From DASQBT01 sp963746955 (GTDB lineage: Bacteria; Pseudomonadota; Gammaproteobacteria; Burkholderiales; Thiobacillaceae), in assembly GCA_963746955.1 (NCBI GenBank), contig CAVVDR010000025.1, forward strand, positions 1 through 64,000: DNA of 64,000 nucleotides, read 5' to 3'. The notes below the pieces were generated by a model, which had not been told where the DNA came from, did not search any database, and saw nothing but the letters and a program-made list of their open reading frames with translations. The position numbers and the translations under genes are program-made. Every line of letters begins with the position of its first letter. Positions within the stretch are counted from its first letter, which is position 1. Positions 42,737 to 51,791 of the stretch are shown here, in pieces.

Positions 42737-43911
42737 AGATTGACTCCTTGATCGGTTATACCCATGGCCTCGCGGACCAGGGCAGATTTGGCAACGGGCA
42801 ACCGGTTCAATAAAGACATGCCCGCGTTGCGCAGGGTTCCGCTGAGCTTGTCGCCACGGGCAAACAAATGATGAAGATTATCCGTGACAGTTTGCATGCG
42901 CGACACCGGCTCGGCACGGGCGCGCGCATGGGTGGCGAGCAAACGGGCATCGCCGGAACTCGCCCGGCCCCGGTTTGCCAGCAAGGCCGTCAGGCTGTCC
43001 ACATCGCCAAAACCCAGATTCACGCCCTGGCCTGCCAGCGGATGCACCCCGTGGGCAGCATCGCCGATCAACACCAGGCCAGGCTTGTAAATTTCTGCCA
43101 GCTTGCTCAGTTGCAGTGGAAACCCCGCCGCCGGCGTCAGCAGGGACAGGCCTCCGAGCCGATTTTGTCCTGCTTCGGCCACACTGACACACAAAGCCTG
43201 TTCGTCCAGGGCGAGCAGCTCCCGACCGTGCTCTGCCGCAGTGGACCAAACCATGGATATCCTGTGGCCCGAGAGCGGCAGCCAGGCCAGCACGCCATCG
43301 CTGCGGAACCATTGGAAAGCCGTGCCATGATGAGGCTTCTCCACGGCGAAATTGGCCACCACCCCCAACTGGCCGTAAGGCTCAATCAGCGGCCGCATGT
43401 CGGCTTGGGCCCGCACCCAGGAGTCGCGGCCATCGGCGCCGATGATCAATTCCGTTTCCAACTCGCGCCCATCTTCAAGCATCACTCGAGACAGGGTCTG
43501 CCCCAAGTGCAAACTCCCGACTTGCGCCGGACTGATTAATTCCAGGTTAAGGGCCTGACGGGCGGCCTGCCACAAAGTCCATTGCAGACGATTGGACTCC
43601 AGGATTGTAGCCAGCCGCTCCTCACCGCAATCGTACGCGTCCAGCCGCAATGCCCCGGCGTCATCGCCGAACACGTCCATGCGATAGACTGGCTGCAACC
43701 GGCTGGCATCCATGCGGCCCCACGCGCCCAGACGCTCAAGCAAGGCCTGACTGCCGGGGCTGATGGCGTAGACCCGGCTATCCCAGTCCGGGGTCGGCTC
43801 GGATGGCGGGCGTGACTCGACCATGGCCACCTGCAAGCCCTGTTTCTCCAAGGCCAAGGCGCAGGCTGCCCCCACCAAGCCAGCTCCAATTACTACGGCG
43901 TGATAGCGCAT
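42733..43911 (-). CDS. UbiH/UbiF/COQ6-family FAD monooxygenase
   Basis: 392 residues. Ring hydroxylase predicted to act in ubiquinone synthesis. FAD motifs: VVIGAGLVGAACALALE at the N-terminus, GADGRDSWVRAQ, and GDAAHGVHPLAGQGVNLGFGDV, the last being the family signature. It starts one base into the upstream UbiH stop (TGATG) and its end overlaps dsbC. Which ring position (C1, C5 or C6) it hydroxylates cannot be told from sequence alone; it is a paralogue of the adjacent gene. Confidence 0.9.
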   Translation of the reverse strand: MRYHAVVIGAGLVGAACALALEKQGLQVAMVESRPPSEPTPDWDSRVYAISPGSQALLERLGAWGRMDASRLQPVYRMDVFGDDAGALRLDAYDCGEERLATILESNRLQWTLWQAARQALNLELISPAQVGSLHLGQTLSRVMLEDGRELETELIIGADGRDSWVRAQADMRPLIEPYGQLGVVANFAVEKPHHGTAFQWFRSDGVLAWLPLSGHRISMVWSTAAEHGRELLALDEQALCVSVAEAGQNRLGGLSLLTPAAGFPLQLSKLAEIYKPGLVLIGDAAHGVHPLAGQGVNLGFGDVDSLTALLANRGRASSGDARLLATHARARAEPVSRMQTVTDNLHHLFARGDKLSGTLRNAGMSLLNRLPVAKSALVREAMGITDQGVNL

Positions 43912-45083
43912 CAGCCTCTCGCTCCAAACATCATGCGCCGGGCGACAAAGTGTTTGAGTGGAGGACAGGCTTGCAACACCATCAGCCCGAGGCCGCGCGC
44001 ATGGCGGACCGGCGCCAGGTCGGTAGAAAAGCTGCGCACCAGAAAATCGGTGAAGGCGATACCTCCCAGAGCGTCGGTACGGCGGGCAGATGCAAACTTC
44101 CTCAACACGACAGACTGCCCTGGGTCGCCATCTGGCGTGTCGGTCAGCAGACGCGCCAATTCAAAGGCATCGCGCAAGCCGAGGTTGAAACCCTGGCCCG
44201 CCACCGGGTGCAGGGTTTGCGCCGCATTGCCTATGCGCACCACCCGCGCCTGCCGGCCCGGGCCGCGCCAGTCGAGCCTCAGGGGGAAACGGGCGCGCGG
44301 ACCCGCCTGTACGAAGCGGCCCTGGCGATAACCGAAATGCTGCTGCAATGCCGCAAGAAACGCCCCGTCATCGAGACCGGCAATCCGCTCCGCCTGCTCC
44401 GGTGCGTTGACCCAGACCAGCGCATATCCCTCGGCCTTGGGCAGCAAGGCTATCGGGCCGTCCGGGGTAAAACGCTCATAGGCCAGGTTGAGATGCGGTC
44501 GTTCGGTCTTGACCTCTGCCACCACCGCAATCTGTCCATAGTCGCGTTTGAGCCTGGCCGGCGGGGTTTGCTCACCGTGCCCTCCATCCGCGACGACGGC
44601 AAGGCGCGTAGCAAGTTGACACGGCGGCTCGCCGCCCACGATCAGGTTTGCCGATTCGGCACCCGGAGTGACCTCCGCCACCGGCGCCCCAAGCCTGACG
44701 TTCACCTTGTTCGCCTGCAGCGCCTGCTGCAGAGCCAGGTTCAGGTCACCATAGGACAGCACGTAGCCCAGGGCCGGCACACCCTCTTCGCGAGCCGTCA
44801 ACAAGGCCCGTCCCAAGCCGCCCTTGTGCGATACATGGATGGCGGTAATGGGCGTAGGTTCATTCAGACAGGCCCACACGCCCAAGCGTTGCAGAATCTG
44901 CCGAGAACCGTGCGACAGAGCCAGGGTACGCCGGTCGTGCAAGGGCTTATCCGCCGTCCGCGCTTCCAGCACCAGGGGATCCAGCCCACCCTGTTTGAGG
45001 GCCAGGGCGCAAACCGCTCCCACCGGGCCGGCGCCGACGATTGCGATATCTGCTGAATCTGGCATGAACGTGTGTTCTTCCAT
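43911..45083 (-). CDS. ubiH: ubiquinone biosynthesis hydroxylase UbiH
   Basis: 390 residues from the chosen ATG at 45083, which has GGGGA upstream. ATG 45065 would also place the FAD loop correctly, and a GTG at 45137 overlaps the pepP stop (GTGA) but adds an atypical 18-residue tail. Motifs: DIAIVGAGPVGAVCALALK, VVADGGHGE (a DG-motif variant), and GNAAQTLHPVAGQGFNLGLRDAFELA, where Gly-Asn-Ala-Ala replaces the usual GDAAH, a pattern known in UbiH. Predicted to hydroxylate an octaprenyl-phenol intermediate. It is coupled to pepP upstream and its paralogue downstream, as in E. coli pepP-ubiH-ubiI order. Confidence 0.88.
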   Translation of the reverse strand: MEEHTFMPDSADIAIVGAGPVGAVCALALKQGGLDPLVLEARTADKPLHDRRTLALSHGSRQILQRLGVWACLNEPTPITAIHVSHKGGLGRALLTAREEGVPALGYVLSYGDLNLALQQALQANKVNVRLGAPVAEVTPGAESANLIVGGEPPCQLATRLAVVADGGHGEQTPPARLKRDYGQIAVVAEVKTERPHLNLAYERFTPDGPIALLPKAEGYALVWVNAPEQAERIAGLDDGAFLAALQQHFGYRQGRFVQAGPRARFPLRLDWRGPGRQARVVRIGNAAQTLHPVAGQGFNLGLRDAFELARLLTDTPDGDPGQSVVLRKFASARRTDALGGIAFTDFLVRSFSTDLAPVRHARGLGLMVLQACPPLKHFVARRMMFGARG

Positions 45084-45133
45084 GGAGGTCCCCGAGAAAC
45101 TTCCTGTCATGTCGTTGCTCTGCGCGCGCTCTG

Positions 45134-46432
45134 TCACTTGTCCGCCATGCAGCCTTCGATCTCGACTACAGTCTTGGGCGCGCTGCTGAGCACTTCATGG
45201 CCGGATTCGGTCACCGCGACGTCATCCTCGATGCGGATGCCGATGTTATGAAACGCTGCCGGCACATCCTCGGCGGGCCGGATGTAGAAACCCGGCTCTA
45301 CCGTCAGCACCATGCCGGGCCGCAGTTCGCGCCATTCGCTCTGCTGCTTGTACTCGCCCACATCATGCACATCGCGGCCCAGCCAGTGCCCGGTTCGGTG
45401 CATATAGAAACGCTTGTAGGATTCCTGCTCGATCAGTCCGTCCACCTCGCCCTGCAGCAGCTTCAGATCCACCATGCCCTGGGTCAGAATCCGCAACGCT
45501 GCATCATGGGGTTCGTTCCAGCGCGTGCCGGGCCTGACAGTCTCAATGGCCGCAAGCTGGGCCTGTAGCACGAGCTCATAGACTGCCTGTTGCGCGCCAG
45601 AGAATTTCCCGTTTACCGGAAGAGTACGAGTGATGTCCGAGGCATAACCTTCCAGTTCGCAACCCGCGTCGATCAGCAGCAGGTCGCCATCCTTCAGCTG
45701 CGCGGTATTTTCGACATAGTGCAGCACACAGGCATTGGCCCCGCCCGCAACGATGGAAGCGTAGGCTGGATGACGTGCGCCGTGACGGACAAAATCATGC
45801 AAGAGTTCCGCTTCGATTTCATATTCGAATCTTCCTGGGCGAGCCTTAGCCATGGCCCGCCGATGAGCGGCGGACGAGATGTCTGCTGCGCGGCGCATGA
45901 TATCCAGCTCCGCGCCATCCTTGATCAGGCGCATTTCATCCAGCCAGCGGCGCACATCGATGATCTCTTCCGGTGCACGTACACCGGCGCGGGATTTGGC
46001 GCGAACCGCATTTAACCAGCCCAGCACCCGGCCATCCCAGCCGGCGTCCGTTCCCAACAGGTAAGCGAGGCGCGGCTGGTTGGCCAGCAACTCCGGCAGT
46101 TTCTCGTCGAGTTGCGAGATGGAATAGGCTTCCTCAAATCCAAACGCTTGTCTCGCCGCATCGGCGCCGTATCGGTAGCCATCCCAGATTTCCCGCTCCG
46201 CGTCCTTGTCCCGGCAAAACAGGATGGAATGCGGTGGATTGCCCGCAATGACGACGCACACTGCTTCCGGCTCCGGAAATGCGGTCAAATAATGGAAATA
46301 ACTGTCGAACCGGTAGGGGTAATGGCTGTCCCGATTGCGGACGACTTCCGGGCCGTTGGCAAGGATGGCCACCCCTTCTCGCAACTGGTCAGCAAGGCGG
46401 GCTCGCCGGTCCATATAGATTTGGCTATTCAT
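45134..46432 (-). CDS. pepP: Xaa-Pro aminopeptidase P
   Basis: 432 residues. Removes N-terminal residues ahead of proline. N-terminal AMP_N domain (about 1-130), then a pita-bread metallopeptidase: LLIDAGCELEGYASDITRT supplies the two metal-ligand Asp, HRTGHWLGRDVHDVG the His, and VLTVEPGFYI and GIRIEDDVAVTE the Glu ligands for two metal ions. Its ATG directly follows the murU stop (TGAATG), so coupling is likely. Confidence 0.95.
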   Translation of the reverse strand: MNSQIYMDRRARLADQLREGVAILANGPEVVRNRDSHYPYRFDSYFHYLTAFPEPEAVCVVIAGNPPHSILFCRDKDAEREIWDGYRYGADAARQAFGFEEAYSISQLDEKLPELLANQPRLAYLLGTDAGWDGRVLGWLNAVRAKSRAGVRAPEEIIDVRRWLDEMRLIKDGAELDIMRRAADISSAAHRRAMAKARPGRFEYEIEAELLHDFVRHGARHPAYASIVAGGANACVLHYVENTAQLKDGDLLLIDAGCELEGYASDITRTLPVNGKFSGAQQAVYELVLQAQLAAIETVRPGTRWNEPHDAALRILTQGMVDLKLLQGEVDGLIEQESYKRFYMHRTGHWLGRDVHDVGEYKQQSEWRELRPGMVLTVEPGFYIRPAEDVPAAFHNIGIRIEDDVAVTESGHEVLSSAPKTVVEIEGCMADK

Positions 46433-47143
46433 TCAGCACATTTGTCCGGTAACGATCCGATCCAGTTCCCGCAAACGCTCCGGTGTTCCGACATCGACCC
46501 AGCGCCCAGTGTAATGCTCGCCACCCACTTTCCCTAGTGCCATGGCGGCGCGCAGCAAGGGGGCAAGTGGCGCCTTCCTTCCCGCCTTGGAATGGGCGAA
46601 CAGGTCGCGGTGATAGACGCCGATGCCGGAAAAAGTGAGGGGCGAGCAGTGAAGAGTCGGAAGTAAGTCTTTGTCGCTCACCCGGCCTTGGTTCAACACA
46701 AAGTCGCCTTGCAGATGATGCGGCGGATTATCGACCAGTACCAGGTAGCCCAACAGGCAAGTTCGCCTGATGACTTCGATTGCTTGCGGCAATTTGGAAA
46801 AATCGTAATCGCAAAAGATGTCGCCGTTGATGACGGGGAATATCTCAGCGTTCAGTAGCGGCAGCGCGGTTGCGATCCCGCCCGCCGTTTCCAGAGCCTC
46901 TTCCTCGCGCGAATAATGTATTGCGGCTCCAAAAGCCGCGCCGTTGCCCAGGACCGCTTCAATTTCTGCGCCAAAATGGGCATGGTTGATGACGATGGAA
47001 TCGAAGCCCGCTTTCACCAGCTTTTCCAGATGCCACACAATCAGGGGCTTGCCACCAACGGGCAGCAGCGGTTTGGGGATGTAATCGGTCAGAGGTCGCA
47101 TGCGCTCGCCCCGCCCAGCCGCCAATATCATTGCCCGATTCAT
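46433..47143 (-). CDS. murU: N-acetylmuramate alpha-1-phosphate uridylyltransferase
   Basis: 236 residues. Nucleotidyltransferase with AMILAAGRGERMRPLTDYIPKPLLPVGGKP at the N-terminus (described as a motif, with the signature Gly and Lys), FPVINGDIFCD for metal binding, and a shortened C-terminus (WVDVGTPERLRELD). With AmgK it recycles MurNAc to UDP-MurNAc, bypassing de novo synthesis and its fosfomycin-sensitive step. It lies 89 bp downstream of amgK and abuts pepP. The neighbour amgK is what makes MurU more likely than another sugar nucleotidyltransferase. Confidence 0.9.
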   Translation of the reverse strand: MNRAMILAAGRGERMRPLTDYIPKPLLPVGGKPLIVWHLEKLVKAGFDSIVINHAHFGAEIEAVLGNGAAFGAAIHYSREEEALETAGGIATALPLLNAEIFPVINGDIFCDYDFSKLPQAIEVIRRTCLLGYLVLVDNPPHHLQGDFVLNQGRVSDKDLLPTLHCSPLTFSGIGVYHRDLFAHSKAGRKAPLAPLLRAAMALGKVGGEHYTGRWVDVGTPERLRELDRIVTGQMC

Positions 47144-47232
47144 TCAGCGCAAAGAAGCTGGACAAGGAAGACAGGAGGACGGGAAGCTGGGCCCTGCCCT
47201 CAGTCTCCCATTCCTCTTGCGACAGGAAGTTT

Positions 47233-48231
47233 TCAAAATGTATAACCCACACGGGCCGATCGGTTTTCCAACTGATCCAGCAGCCGCAGCATTGGGTGGA
47301 GTTCGGTGTAACGCCTGCAGGTCCGGCGCAGGTATTCCATCACCAGGGGCATATCCTTGAGATAGGCTTCCTTGCCGTCGCGGTGATACAGGCGCGCAAA
47401 TATGCCCAGTACCTTGATGTGACGCTGCGCACCCATCCATTCGAAGTCGCGATAGAACTCATAGAAATCGGCGGCAACCGGCAGCCCGGCCTTGCGCGCC
47501 GCTTCCCAGTAGCGAATCACCCAATCCAGCACCTGCTCTTCCTCCCAACTGATGTAGGCATCCTTGTATAGCGAAGCCAGGTCGTAAGTCATTGGGCCGT
47601 AAACCGCATCCTGGAAATCCAGTATGCCCGGATTGGGGTCGCTGACCATTAGGTTGCGCGAGTGATAGTCCCGGTGCACATAGACCTTGGGCTGCGCCAG
47701 ATTATTGGCAAGTATGCATTCAAACGCCTGGTTCAGCAGACGGGTCTGGCCGTCTGTCAGAGTCTGGCCCAGGTGTTGAGCCACATACCAGTCGGGAAAC
47801 AAAGTCAGTTCGCGCAGCAGCAATTCGCGGTCGTAGGGCGGCAGTTCGCCTCGCCGGCTGGCGAGCTGAATCTTCACCAAGGCTGCATTAGCCGCCAGGT
47901 ACAATTCTCTCGCGCTGGATTCATTCAGCGATGAAAGATAGGTCACCGGGCCCAGATCCGACAGCAACAGGAAGCCCAGCCCCAAGTCTTCCGCCAACAC
48001 CCGCGGCACATGAACCCCGGCGTCGGCAAACAGCCGGGCGACTTTGATGAACGAACGGCAATCCTCGTGGGACGGCGGGGCGTCCATCACTATATAATTG
48101 CTGCCGTCGAACGTGGCACGAAAATAGCGCCGGAAACTGGCATCGCTGGAGGCCGGAGCCAGGCCAAACTCCTGGCTTCCCAAGCAGGCGGCCACCCAGT
48201 GTTGCAAGGATTCGAGGCGTTCCACGAACAT
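47233..48231 (-). CDS. amgK: N-acetylmuramate/N-acetylglucosamine anomeric kinase
   Basis: 332 residues in the aminoglycoside-phosphotransferase/kinase fold. Catalytic loop VHRDYHSRNLMV (Asp and Asn), metal-binding GILDFQDAVYGPMTYDLASL, and an N-terminal ATP lobe with SSDASFRRYFR and IVMDAPP. It phosphorylates MurNAc at C1 in the peptidoglycan recycling shunt. It is followed by murU on the same strand and is divergent from lptD across 55 bp, an order shared by many betaproteobacteria and pseudomonads. Confidence 0.93.
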   Translation of the reverse strand: MFVERLESLQHWVAACLGSQEFGLAPASSDASFRRYFRATFDGSNYIVMDAPPSHEDCRSFIKVARLFADAGVHVPRVLAEDLGLGFLLLSDLGPVTYLSSLNESSARELYLAANAALVKIQLASRRGELPPYDRELLLRELTLFPDWYVAQHLGQTLTDGQTRLLNQAFECILANNLAQPKVYVHRDYHSRNLMVSDPNPGILDFQDAVYGPMTYDLASLYKDAYISWEEEQVLDWVIRYWEAARKAGLPVAADFYEFYRDFEWMGAQRHIKVLGIFARLYHRDGKEAYLKDMPLVMEYLRRTCRRYTELHPMLRLLDQLENRSARVGYTF

Positions 48232-48286
48232 TTCCGATTAGGCAAACACGGCAATTTTACTCCGACGGAGCCCCTGAGAGTCTTCC

Positions 48287-50488
48287 ATGAACCATGATCG
48301 GCTCCGAACCCTGCTAGCGGTCTGCCTGGTTCAGTCCTTGGCCCGAAGCGCGTCCTGCGCGGAGCCCATGCTCGTTCTCAAGCAGGACACCGAGCTGCGC
48401 GGTTCGGCCGTGGCGGGCCCGGCTGGACCGCTGTTCATCGCGGCAGATCGCATCGAATCCAGCCAGCCGGATGTCGTGGAAGCCTTCGGCCAGGTCGAAG
48501 CTCGCCACGCGGGGGAAAATTTCTTTGCTGATTTTCTGCGCTACGACACCCGGCTCAATCAGGTGTACGCGCGCGGCGGGGTGCGTTTTGAGGAGGCACA
48601 GGCGGTGGTAACAGGTGATAGCCTCACCATGAAACTGGACACCAAGTCCGGCACCATGCTGAAACTGACCTTCGAGCTGACTGCCACGCCCGGTCGCGGC
48701 CGCGCCGAGCGAGCGGATTTCCAGGACCAGGATCACGCAAGCTTCAAAAAAGCTCTCTACACGACCTGCCCTGTCGAGGACGAGGCATGGAAGCTCCAGG
48801 TGACCCAGCTTGACATCGACCAGGCCAAGCAAGTGGGCACCGCCCACAGCGCTTTGCTTACGTTTAAGGACGTGCCCCTGCTCTATACGCCATGGATGAA
48901 TTTCTCTCTCGACAACAGCCGCAAGAGCGGCCTTCTCGCACCAACCTTCGGCACCACCAGCAAGAGCGGTCTGGAAATTTCGCTGCCCTACTACTTCAAT
49001 TTGGCGCCTAATTACGATGCCACCCTGTACACTCGCCTGCTCAGCAAGCGCGGCCTGCAACTGGGGGTGGAAGGACGTTACCTGATGGATACGTATCAAG
49101 GCTCTGCGCTGGCTGAGTTTCTTAGTGACAAGACCACGAGCCAATCCCGCTGGGCCGTGCTGCTCCAGCATCAGCAGCAAATCGATCCCGCCCTCATCGG
49201 GCGCATCGATTTTCAGCGAGTATCCGACAACAACTATTACCGCGATCTGTCTACCTTGGTGGTCAAGACATCCCAAACGCTGCTGCCCGAACAGGGCGTG
49301 CTGGACTACGACGATGGCCTCTGGCAGGGGCAGTTCACGGTTCAGCAGTTCCAGCTACTGCAGGACCCCAACAGTCCGATCACCCGTCCTTATGGCCGCC
49401 TGCCGGGTATCACGCTCAAGACCGACCGTCTGTTCGGCGCGTTCGAAGGAAAGCTGGATTCGGAATTTGACTATTTCACCCACCCCACCCAGACGCAGGG
49501 CGCGCGGCTGATCGTCTATCCGCAGCTCAAGCTGCCGTGGGAGACCAGCTTTGCCACGTTCAATGCCAAGTTCGGCATGCACGCAAGCTACTACAGCCTG
49601 GACAACTCCGCACCCAAGCAAAGCATCACCCGCATACTGCCCATAGCCAGCTTGGATGGCGGCCTTGCCTTGGACAGGGATTTCGATTTTGCCGGCAAAC
49701 GCTACCAGCAAACCCTGGAACCTCGTGCCTACTATCTCTATGTCCCGTTCCGTGACCAGAGCAAGATTCCGGTATTTGACACGGCAAAGCTGGACTTGAG
49801 CCTAGACCAGATGTTTCGCGAAAACCAATACATCGGTGGCGACCGCATCAACGACGCCAACCAGTTGACCCTGGCCCTGACCAGTCGTTTGATCGACGCA
49901 GAAACTGGCCTTGAACGTCTTAACCTGACCTTCGGCCAGCGCTATTACTTCGACAAGCAGCTGGTCACGCTGCCGGGGGAAACGCCACGGGATACCCTGG
50001 CCACCGACTTGGTGGCCGCGTTCGGCGGGCAGGTCACGTCCGAAGTGCGGGTAGACGGAAACTGGGAATACAACACCGACAAGAGCAGAACCCTGCGCTC
50101 AAACTTGAGCGTCGGCTACAAACCCAGTCCCGGGCGATTGCTTAACGTCGGTTATCGATTCATCGAGGGATCGGCCGAGCAGATCGACCTGTCCAGCCAG
50201 TGGCCCTTGACCCGCCGTCTTTACGGCCTGACCCGAATCAATTACTCGCTCAAGGACCGCCAATTGGTGGAAGGCTTGATGGGGCTTGAATACAATGGTG
50301 GATGCTGGGCTCTGCGCAGTGTCATTCAACGACTCGCCACCGCGCAGAACAGTCGCAACAATGCATTTTTCATCCAGTTGGAATTGAACGGTCTCGGCCG
50401 TCTCGGCTCCAATCCGATAGACGTTCTCAAACAGAGTATTCCCGGATATGCGAATACGAACGACATTATTTCTTCTCAACCTGATTAG
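48287..50488 (+). CDS. lptD: LPS-assembly outer-membrane protein LptD
   Basis: 733-residue precursor with signal peptide TLLAVCLVQSLARSASC. The N-terminal OstA/jellyroll domain (about residues 40-190) includes LFIAADRIESSQPDVVEAFGQVEARH, and the C-terminal 26-strand barrel ends GYANTNDIISSQPD. It inserts LPS into the outer leaflet with LptE. Cys are few: one in YTTCPVEDEAW and one in YNGGCWALRS, so the two disulfides of E. coli LptD are not both conserved and a single one is likely. Its last 41 bp overlap surA. Confidence 0.94.
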   Translation: MNHDRLRTLLAVCLVQSLARSASCAEPMLVLKQDTELRGSAVAGPAGPLFIAADRIESSQPDVVEAFGQVEARHAGENFFADFLRYDTRLNQVYARGGVRFEEAQAVVTGDSLTMKLDTKSGTMLKLTFELTATPGRGRAERADFQDQDHASFKKALYTTCPVEDEAWKLQVTQLDIDQAKQVGTAHSALLTFKDVPLLYTPWMNFSLDNSRKSGLLAPTFGTTSKSGLEISLPYYFNLAPNYDATLYTRLLSKRGLQLGVEGRYLMDTYQGSALAEFLSDKTTSQSRWAVLLQHQQQIDPALIGRIDFQRVSDNNYYRDLSTLVVKTSQTLLPEQGVLDYDDGLWQGQFTVQQFQLLQDPNSPITRPYGRLPGITLKTDRLFGAFEGKLDSEFDYFTHPTQTQGARLIVYPQLKLPWETSFATFNAKFGMHASYYSLDNSAPKQSITRILPIASLDGGLALDRDFDFAGKRYQQTLEPRAYYLYVPFRDQSKIPVFDTAKLDLSLDQMFRENQYIGGDRINDANQLTLALTSRLIDAETGLERLNLTFGQRYYFDKQLVTLPGETPRDTLATDLVAAFGGQVTSEVRVDGNWEYNTDKSRTLRSNLSVGYKPSPGRLLNVGYRFIEGSAEQIDLSSQWPLTRRLYGLTRINYSLKDRQLVEGLMGLEYNGGCWALRSVIQRLATAQNSRNNAFFIQLELNGLGRLGSNPIDVLKQSIPGYANTNDIISSQPD

Positions 50489-51743
50489 CCTGGCGTTCTG
50501 TCCGTTGCCAACGCTCGCGGCCAATATCGAGGCGGTCGACCAGATCGCCGCCGTGGTCAATGACGAAGTCATCACCCGGAGTGAACTGGAGGCCCGTTAC
50601 AAGGAAGTGCTCGCCCAGTTGCGGCAGCAAAATACGCCCTTGCCCCCCAAGGCCCTGCTGGAAAAACAACTGCTGGAACGCATGATCACCGAGCGCGCCA
50701 TCCTGCAACACGCCAGCAGCACGGGCATACGGGTGGATGCATCCCAGGTAGAGCGCACTGTGGAACGGATTGCGCAGCAGAACAAGTTGGATGTGGAGGG
50801 GCTGAAAGCCGCGCTGGCCCGTGATGGAACCAGTTTCGACAAGTTTCGCGACGAAATCCGCAACGAAATCATGATCGCCCGGGCGCGCGAGCGAGATGTG
50901 GACAACAAGATAGTCGTGTCTGATGGGGAAATCGACGGCTATCTGCAGACTCAGGCAGCTCAAGGCAGGGACGAGGAATACAACCTTTCTCACATGCTTA
51001 TTGCCGTGCCGGAAAATGCTTCACCGGAGCAGATACAGGCGCGCCGCGCCAAAGCGCAGGACATTGTCGATCAACTGGCCAAAGGCGCCGATTTTGCCCA
51101 GCTTTCCGCCAGCTACTCCGATGCGCCGAATGCCATGCAGGGCGGCAATCTGGGCTGGAAATCCAGCGCGGAGGTGCCCACCCTGTTCGTGGATACGCTC
51201 AGGACCCTCAAGCCAGGCGAAGTCGCGCCCCTGATCAAGAGTGCCAACGGCTTCCACATCGTCAAGCTCAATGACAAGCGCGGCCTCAACACAAACATGA
51301 TCGTGACCCAGACCCATGCCCGCCACATCCTGATCAAGCCCAGCGAACTGGTATCGGAAGCCGACGCAAAGAACCGGTTGATGCAAATTCGCGAACGCCT
51401 GGAAAACGGCCAGAAATTCGAGGATCTCGCGCGCCAGTACTCGGAAGACGCCTCGGCCAGCAAGGGCGGGGATCTGGGTTGGATCAACCCGGGCGACACA
51501 GTACCCGAATTTGAAAAGGCCTTGGATGCGCTGCAGCCCAACGAATTAAGCCAGCCCATCCAGACTCCCTTTGGCTGGCACTTGATCCAGGTACTGGAAC
51601 GGCGCCAGCGCGATGTCACCGAGGAGCGCCAGAAACTCCTTGCCCGAAAGGCCATCCGGGAACGCAAGGCGGACGAAGCCTATCAGGAATGGGTGCGCCA
51701 ACTGCGCGACTCGGCGTATGTGGAAATTCGCCCCCTGGAATAG
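50448..51743 (+). CDS. surA: periplasmic chaperone and peptidyl-prolyl isomerase SurA
   Basis: 431-residue precursor. Signal peptide LFLLNLISLAFCPLPTLAA, then the SurA N domain (VDQIAAVVNDEVITRSELEARY) and two parvulin domains: about 175-270 (LSHMLIAVPE ... GFHIVKLNDKRG) and 290-385 (ARHILIKPSELV ... GWHLIQVLERRQ). It escorts outer-membrane proteins, including LptD. The start lies 41 bp inside lptD and is required for the signal peptide, so the overlap is real. A terminator-like hairpin follows its stop. Confidence 0.96.
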   Translation: MRIRTTLFLLNLISLAFCPLPTLAANIEAVDQIAAVVNDEVITRSELEARYKEVLAQLRQQNTPLPPKALLEKQLLERMITERAILQHASSTGIRVDASQVERTVERIAQQNKLDVEGLKAALARDGTSFDKFRDEIRNEIMIARARERDVDNKIVVSDGEIDGYLQTQAAQGRDEEYNLSHMLIAVPENASPEQIQARRAKAQDIVDQLAKGADFAQLSASYSDAPNAMQGGNLGWKSSAEVPTLFVDTLRTLKPGEVAPLIKSANGFHIVKLNDKRGLNTNMIVTQTHARHILIKPSELVSEADAKNRLMQIRERLENGQKFEDLARQYSEDASASKGGDLGWINPGDTVPEFEKALDALQPNELSQPIQTPFGWHLIQVLERRQRDVTEERQKLLARKAIRERKADEAYQEWVRQLRDSAYVEIRPLE

Positions 51744-51761
51744 GCCGTGACGACGCCATTC

Positions 51762-51791
51762 AAGGCCGCACCTGAGCGGCCTTTCTTATTT
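51762..51791 (+). terminator. terminator-like hairpin between surA and pdxA
   Basis: Stem AAGGCCGC / GCGGCCTT with a 6-nt loop (51762-51783), then TCTTATTT leading directly into the pdxA ATG at 51792. It ends surA transcription or attenuates pdxA, and leaves no room for a pdxA ribosome site. Confidence 0.75.
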
